From: CBCXVS01 sp965178525
Lineage (GTDB): Bacteria; Tectomicrobia; Entotheonellia; Entotheonellales; Entotheonellaceae
Reading direction: 5' to 3'
NCBI GenBank assembly: GCA_965178525.1
Contig: CBCXVS010000039.1
Location: forward strand, 1 to 34,855
Length of the DNA stretch: 34,855 bases
The position numbers and the translations under genes are program-made. Each line of letters starts with the position of its first letter. Positions within the stretch are counted from its first letter, which is position 1. This document shows, in pieces, positions 31,814 through 34,855 of the stretch. The notes below the pieces were generated by a model that was not told where the DNA came from, made no database searches, and saw nothing but the letters and a program-made list of their open reading frames with translations.

Positions 31814-34236
31814 ATGGCCAGCATAGGTTTTCGCCTCTACTTGATCTTGCTGATACTCGTTATCCAACTTACGCCTTGCATGGCCCAGATCAATAGCCGC
31901 ATCACGCCTGATGGTAGCTTGGGAACGAATGTGACCTCGGATGGTACTTCTCACACCATTGCAGGCGGCACCATCCACGGCTCGAATCTGTTTCATAGCT
32001 TTGACCGGTTTGATGTCGGCACCGGCGATACGGCTCACTTCATTGGACCTGGTCACATCGATCATATCTTGAGTCGCGTCACGGGCGGGAGCCGGTCCAT
32101 GATTGATGGCACGATACACTCCGAGATTCCTGGCGCCGATCTGTTTTTGCTCAACCCGTCCGGTGTGCTGTTTGGCCCGCATGCCTTTTTGGTTGTGCAG
32201 GGCTCATTTCATGTCAGCACGGCAGATGTGGTGCAGTTTAGCGATGGTGGGCGTTTGGTGGCTGACCGATCTGCTGAGAGTATTCTCAGTGTGGCGAACC
32301 CTGTGGCCTTTGGCTTTTTAAAGGACAATCCGCAAGGCATCCGCATTGATGGGAGTGACCTCAGGGTGCCCACAGGTCAAACGTTATCAATAATTGGTGG
32401 CGATATCGACATGAACGGGAGGGTGGTAGAAGTCGGAAACCTGTCGAGAGGTGGCCTGTCAGCACGAGATGGACAGATTCTCATCACCAGTGTGACCTCA
32501 CGTGGCGAGGTCGCATTGAGTTCCAACGGGCTTCGTTCAAGCCATGAGATGGAGAACGCCGTTACGAATGGCGCCATCACGCTGTCAGATGTTCGGCTCA
32601 CCGTGAGTGGGCAGGGGAGTGGCATGATAAGAATTCGCGGTGGCAATATTTTGCTTGAAGATAACAGTCATCTGACAGCAAATGCGGGAGGCAGAGAACC
32701 AGGCGTTCCGGGTGGGATTACCATCGATGCAACAGATACGGTAACTCTAATTGAGCACAGCTCGATTCAAAGTATTGCCGGAACGAACAACACTGGCAAC
32801 ATCACTGTGACGGCAAGAAACATCGTGCTGGGCGAAGGGAGCAGTATATCCAATCTTACGGCGTTCCGTTCAGGTGATGCTGGCAATATTACGATCCGGG
32901 CTAGCGATATTATATTGGTTACCGACAACAGCCAAATCGTAGCAAGGTCAGCCGTATCTGCATCAGGCTCCACCGGGGATATACTGATGCCACCGGTAAT
33001 GCGGGCAGTATCACGGTACGCGTCGGCGATACCCTCACGATCACCGGTAGCAATTCTTTTGGTCGCGCTAGCGGAATCTATGTAGGAACTGAAAGTCAAC
33101 TATCGGAAGCAGGCGCTTCCGGGGATGTGCTGATCGAAGCCAACGTCTTGACACTCGCCGACGGCGGGCGGATAGATAATAATACCTTTGGCCCCAGTCA
33201 GGGTGGCAGTGTCACCATACGCGTTCGCGATACCTTCACGATCACCGGTAGCAATCCTCTTGATGACGGCTTTCCTAGTGGGATCGTAGTACAGGCGAAC
33301 CGGGGGTCAGGCTCCGCTGGGGATGTGCGGATCGACGCCAACGTCTTGATACTCGCCGACGGTGGGTTAATCAGTGGTAGTACATTTGATACAGGTGATG
33401 GTGGTAGCATTACGGTACGCGTTCGCGATACCTTCACGATCACCGGCAGTAATCCTTTTGATGGCTCCCCTAGTCGCATCTCTGCAAGTTCCTTTGGCGC
33501 TAGCAAAGGCGGCAATGTAACGATCAATGCCAGGGAACTCCGGCTCGCCGAAGGCGCTCAGATCGCCGTAGGAAGTACACGTAGTGGCAATGCTGGCAAT
33601 ATTAGCATCACGGTAACGGAGACCTTTGTGAATGACGGTAGCGAGGTGAGAACAAGCGCGATGCAAGCCGATGGGGGTGATATTGACATTACAGCCCGAT
33701 TCATCTACCTGCGAGATGGCCAGATCACGACGTCGGTTAGCGGTGGCGATGGAGCTGGCGGCAATATCACCCTGAATGCCCGAGTCGGGTTGCTGGAGGG
33801 AAGTGATGTTCGAGCGAATGCTGTTGGTGGTCCTGGCGGTAATATCACGGTCCGAACCGAGGGCTTTATCACCGATACGACCAGCCAAGTTGACGCGTCT
33901 TCGACGCAAAGGGTGGATGGTACGGTGGAGGTGCAAGGTATTACGGATCTTAGCGGGTCCATCGTGCCAGTCGATCCGAGTTTTGCTTCCGCCCAGGTCC
34001 TGCTGCGGCAGCGCTGTGCCAAGCGGTTCCGGGGTGGTCAGGTAAGCAGCTTTGTGGTCGGGGGAGAGGCGGTCCCCCAGGAACCTGAAGGGGCGCTCAC
34101 CAGTCCCCTGATGGCTCGCCTCAGCGGGAATCAGGCGGTCAGGCGGTCCCCCTCCGCACACCAGCTCAGCCGTGATGTGCTGGCGGAGTCATCCCTTACT
34201 CACACACCACGACCCCACGGATGCGCAAAGTTCTGA
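31814..34236 (+). pseudogene. Filamentous hemagglutinin-type TPS exoprotein broken by a 55-bp deletion
   Basis: The N-terminus is a signal peptide (MASIGFRLYLILLILVIQL, cut near CMAQ), then a two-partner-secretion domain: GSNLFHSFDRFDVG, HILSRVTGGSRSMIDGTI, ADLFLLNPSGVLFGPHAFL, VVQGSFHVSTADVV. Beta-helix repeats follow. At about 32980 the frame changes, and the rest, to 34236, is in another frame, with repeats and a conserved tail (PVDPSFASAQVLLRQRCAKR, then FRGGQVSSFVVGG). The GGGGAT-to-GGCAGT distance is 84 nt in two later repeats and 29 nt here: a 55-bp loss that exactly explains the frame change. No TpsB partner is in the window. Confidence 0.8.
32975..33470 (+). repeat. Imperfect ~199-bp tandem repeats in the hemagglutinin gene
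   Basis: Conserved blocks reading GS(I/V)T(V/I)RV.DT(L/F)TITGSN begin near 33004, 33205 and 33403, a spacing of 199-201 bp. A second block (GGGGATGTG, then GCCAACGTCTTGA) is at 33121 and 33319, with a truncated copy at 32975. High DNA identity at silent sites makes slippage or recombination likely. Confidence 0.8.
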
Positions 34237-34551
34237 GAAGTTCTCGCGTTCCTTGGCATCAAAGAATACCAACAGGTGAGAAGATTTTTTGTAAAATTTG
34301 CACAACATCGACTATCAGGAAACCGTATCACAGCTCATGACAACTCTTCATCAGCAGAGGCTGATCATCAAGACAAACATCATAAGTCAGTGCTATTTTT
34401 CGACGGGATTCGATGGATGATGCCGTGGTAAGGTATCTTATGACACAAACAAATACCACGAGCGGAAAACGCGGGCAAGTAGATTCGCAACATGTGATGC
34501 GCTGCGTTGGAATCGGTTGCAGCTTCTCGGTTTTCCTGTTACGGTATTCGT
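34237..34551. other. Intergenic stretch, no gene recognised
   Basis: These 315 nt follow the hemagglutinin gene. A minus-strand open frame spans 34714-34328 but has no family motif and overlaps the VapB/PIN fragments on the other strand, so I do not call it. Confidence 0.35.
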
Positions 34552-34617
34552 ATGGAAACCCCACGCATTGAACTGACGCCCGAACAAAAAGATTTGCTTG
34601 CATCACTTCTTCGCTGA
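34552..34617 (+). pseudogene. N-terminal fragment of a VapB-like antitoxin
   Basis: ATG opens a 21-codon frame, METPRIELTPEQKDLLASLL plus one more residue, then TGA. The 'ieLTPEQ..ll..L' opening is common in small antitoxins paired with PIN toxins, which normally have 65-80 residues. It runs straight into a PIN fragment in another frame, so a deletion joined the two genes. Confidence 0.5.
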
Positions 34618-34726
34618 CACCTTCTACTGGATTGCCCTTTGCCACCGCAGAGACCAGTGGCATTCCTGCGTGCAGGCATTCAACCGTACGCTCAAGGTTA
34701 TCATTTTCGCACAAGAGGGCTGCTGA
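34598..34726 (+). pseudogene. N-terminal fragment of a PIN-domain toxin
   Basis: The frame reads HHFFADTFYWIALCHRRDQW, then HSCVQAFNRTLK, before ending in unrelated residues and a TGA. 'FADT.YWIAL..PRDQWH' is the typical start of one PIN toxin group; the first catalytic aspartate is in FADT. The rest of the ~140-residue toxin is missing. No native start codon remains; a TTG at 34598 is the nearest. Confidence 0.6.
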
Positions 34727-34855
34727 GAGTCGTGTTGCTATCGGACCAGAATTTGACGTAACCGTCCTACTTCACTAGAACCGAAGTTCCTCCCGTGATT
34801 CGGCGACAACTTGTTGAAATAAAAACTCAAAAGCCTGAAACGAATTGACCTTTGT

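Noticed and set aside
32960..33000. Programmed ribosomal frameshift in the hemagglutinin
   Set aside because: No slippery heptamer is seen, and a 55-bp repeat deletion explains the frame change exactly.
34328..34714. Minus-strand 128-codon open frame at the right end
   Set aside because: No recognisable domain; it lies over PIN/antitoxin fragments readable on the plus strand.

Overview
The window is bacterial, probably a metabolically versatile uncultured lineage. Its paralogue-rich catabolic cargo (TRAP transporter, several amidohydrolases, CaiB-type CoA-transferase, SDR, P450, cupins, DinB-fold proteins), together with cyanobacteria/Chloroflexi-like AAA-TPR and hemagglutinin-like genes, would fit something like Candidatus Entotheonella (Tectomicrobia) or a related metagenomic lineage. 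This taxonomic guess is inference only. No rRNA, tRNA or CRISPR array was recognised.

Layout, left to right. (1) 0.1-0.9 kb: an orphan polymorphic-toxin C-terminal domain with a DUF4279 partner, no delivery gene attached. (2) 1.0-3.7 kb: a three-gene TRAP transporter (P, Q, M) whose large permease has lost an internal segment. (3) 3.9-12.0 kb: enzyme genes on both strands: Amidohydro_2 hydrolase, PgpA, N-acyl-D-amino-acid deacylase, Uma2, DUF2797, CoA-transferase, ABM monooxygenase, DinB and cupin. A probable tnpB remnant and a 12-bp palindrome precede the deacylase. (4) 12.1-16.9 kb: an island of conflict-type genes. It holds a DUF6364-like antitoxin with only the tail of a PIN toxin, a MazE-like antitoxin with an internally deleted MazF, a DUF559-type gene with two in-frame stops, and an intact, translationally coupled AAA ATPase plus TPR pair. 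(5) 17.1-21.5 kb: a compact acoA-acoB-acoC-acoX operon for acetoin (or related 2-oxo compound) cleavage, with a sigma70-like promoter; its E2 carries two E3-binding domains. (6) 21.6-31.7 kb: NHL propeller protein, RGG-repeat/SHOCT protein, TIGR03086 protein, Asp/Glu racemase, a heptamer inverted-repeat region, a frameshifted 5'-nucleotidase, SDR, an OppF-type ATPase behind an OppD remnant, an intact Phd/VapC pair, a cupin and a P450. (7) 31.8-34.2 kb: a TPS-type filamentous hemagglutinin broken by a 55-bp deletion inside a ~199-bp repeat array. (8) the right end: fragments of another VapB/PIN locus.

The strongest theme is gene decay by short internal deletions, nonsense codons and single-base shifts. 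Toxin genes are hit while their antitoxins and operator palindromes remain intact. The most promising candidate for an undescribed functional system is the intact AAA ATPase/TPR pair at 14.4-16.9 kb: a P-loop ATPase coupled to a protein whose N-terminal domain lacks a recognisable function and whose C-terminus is a TPR array.
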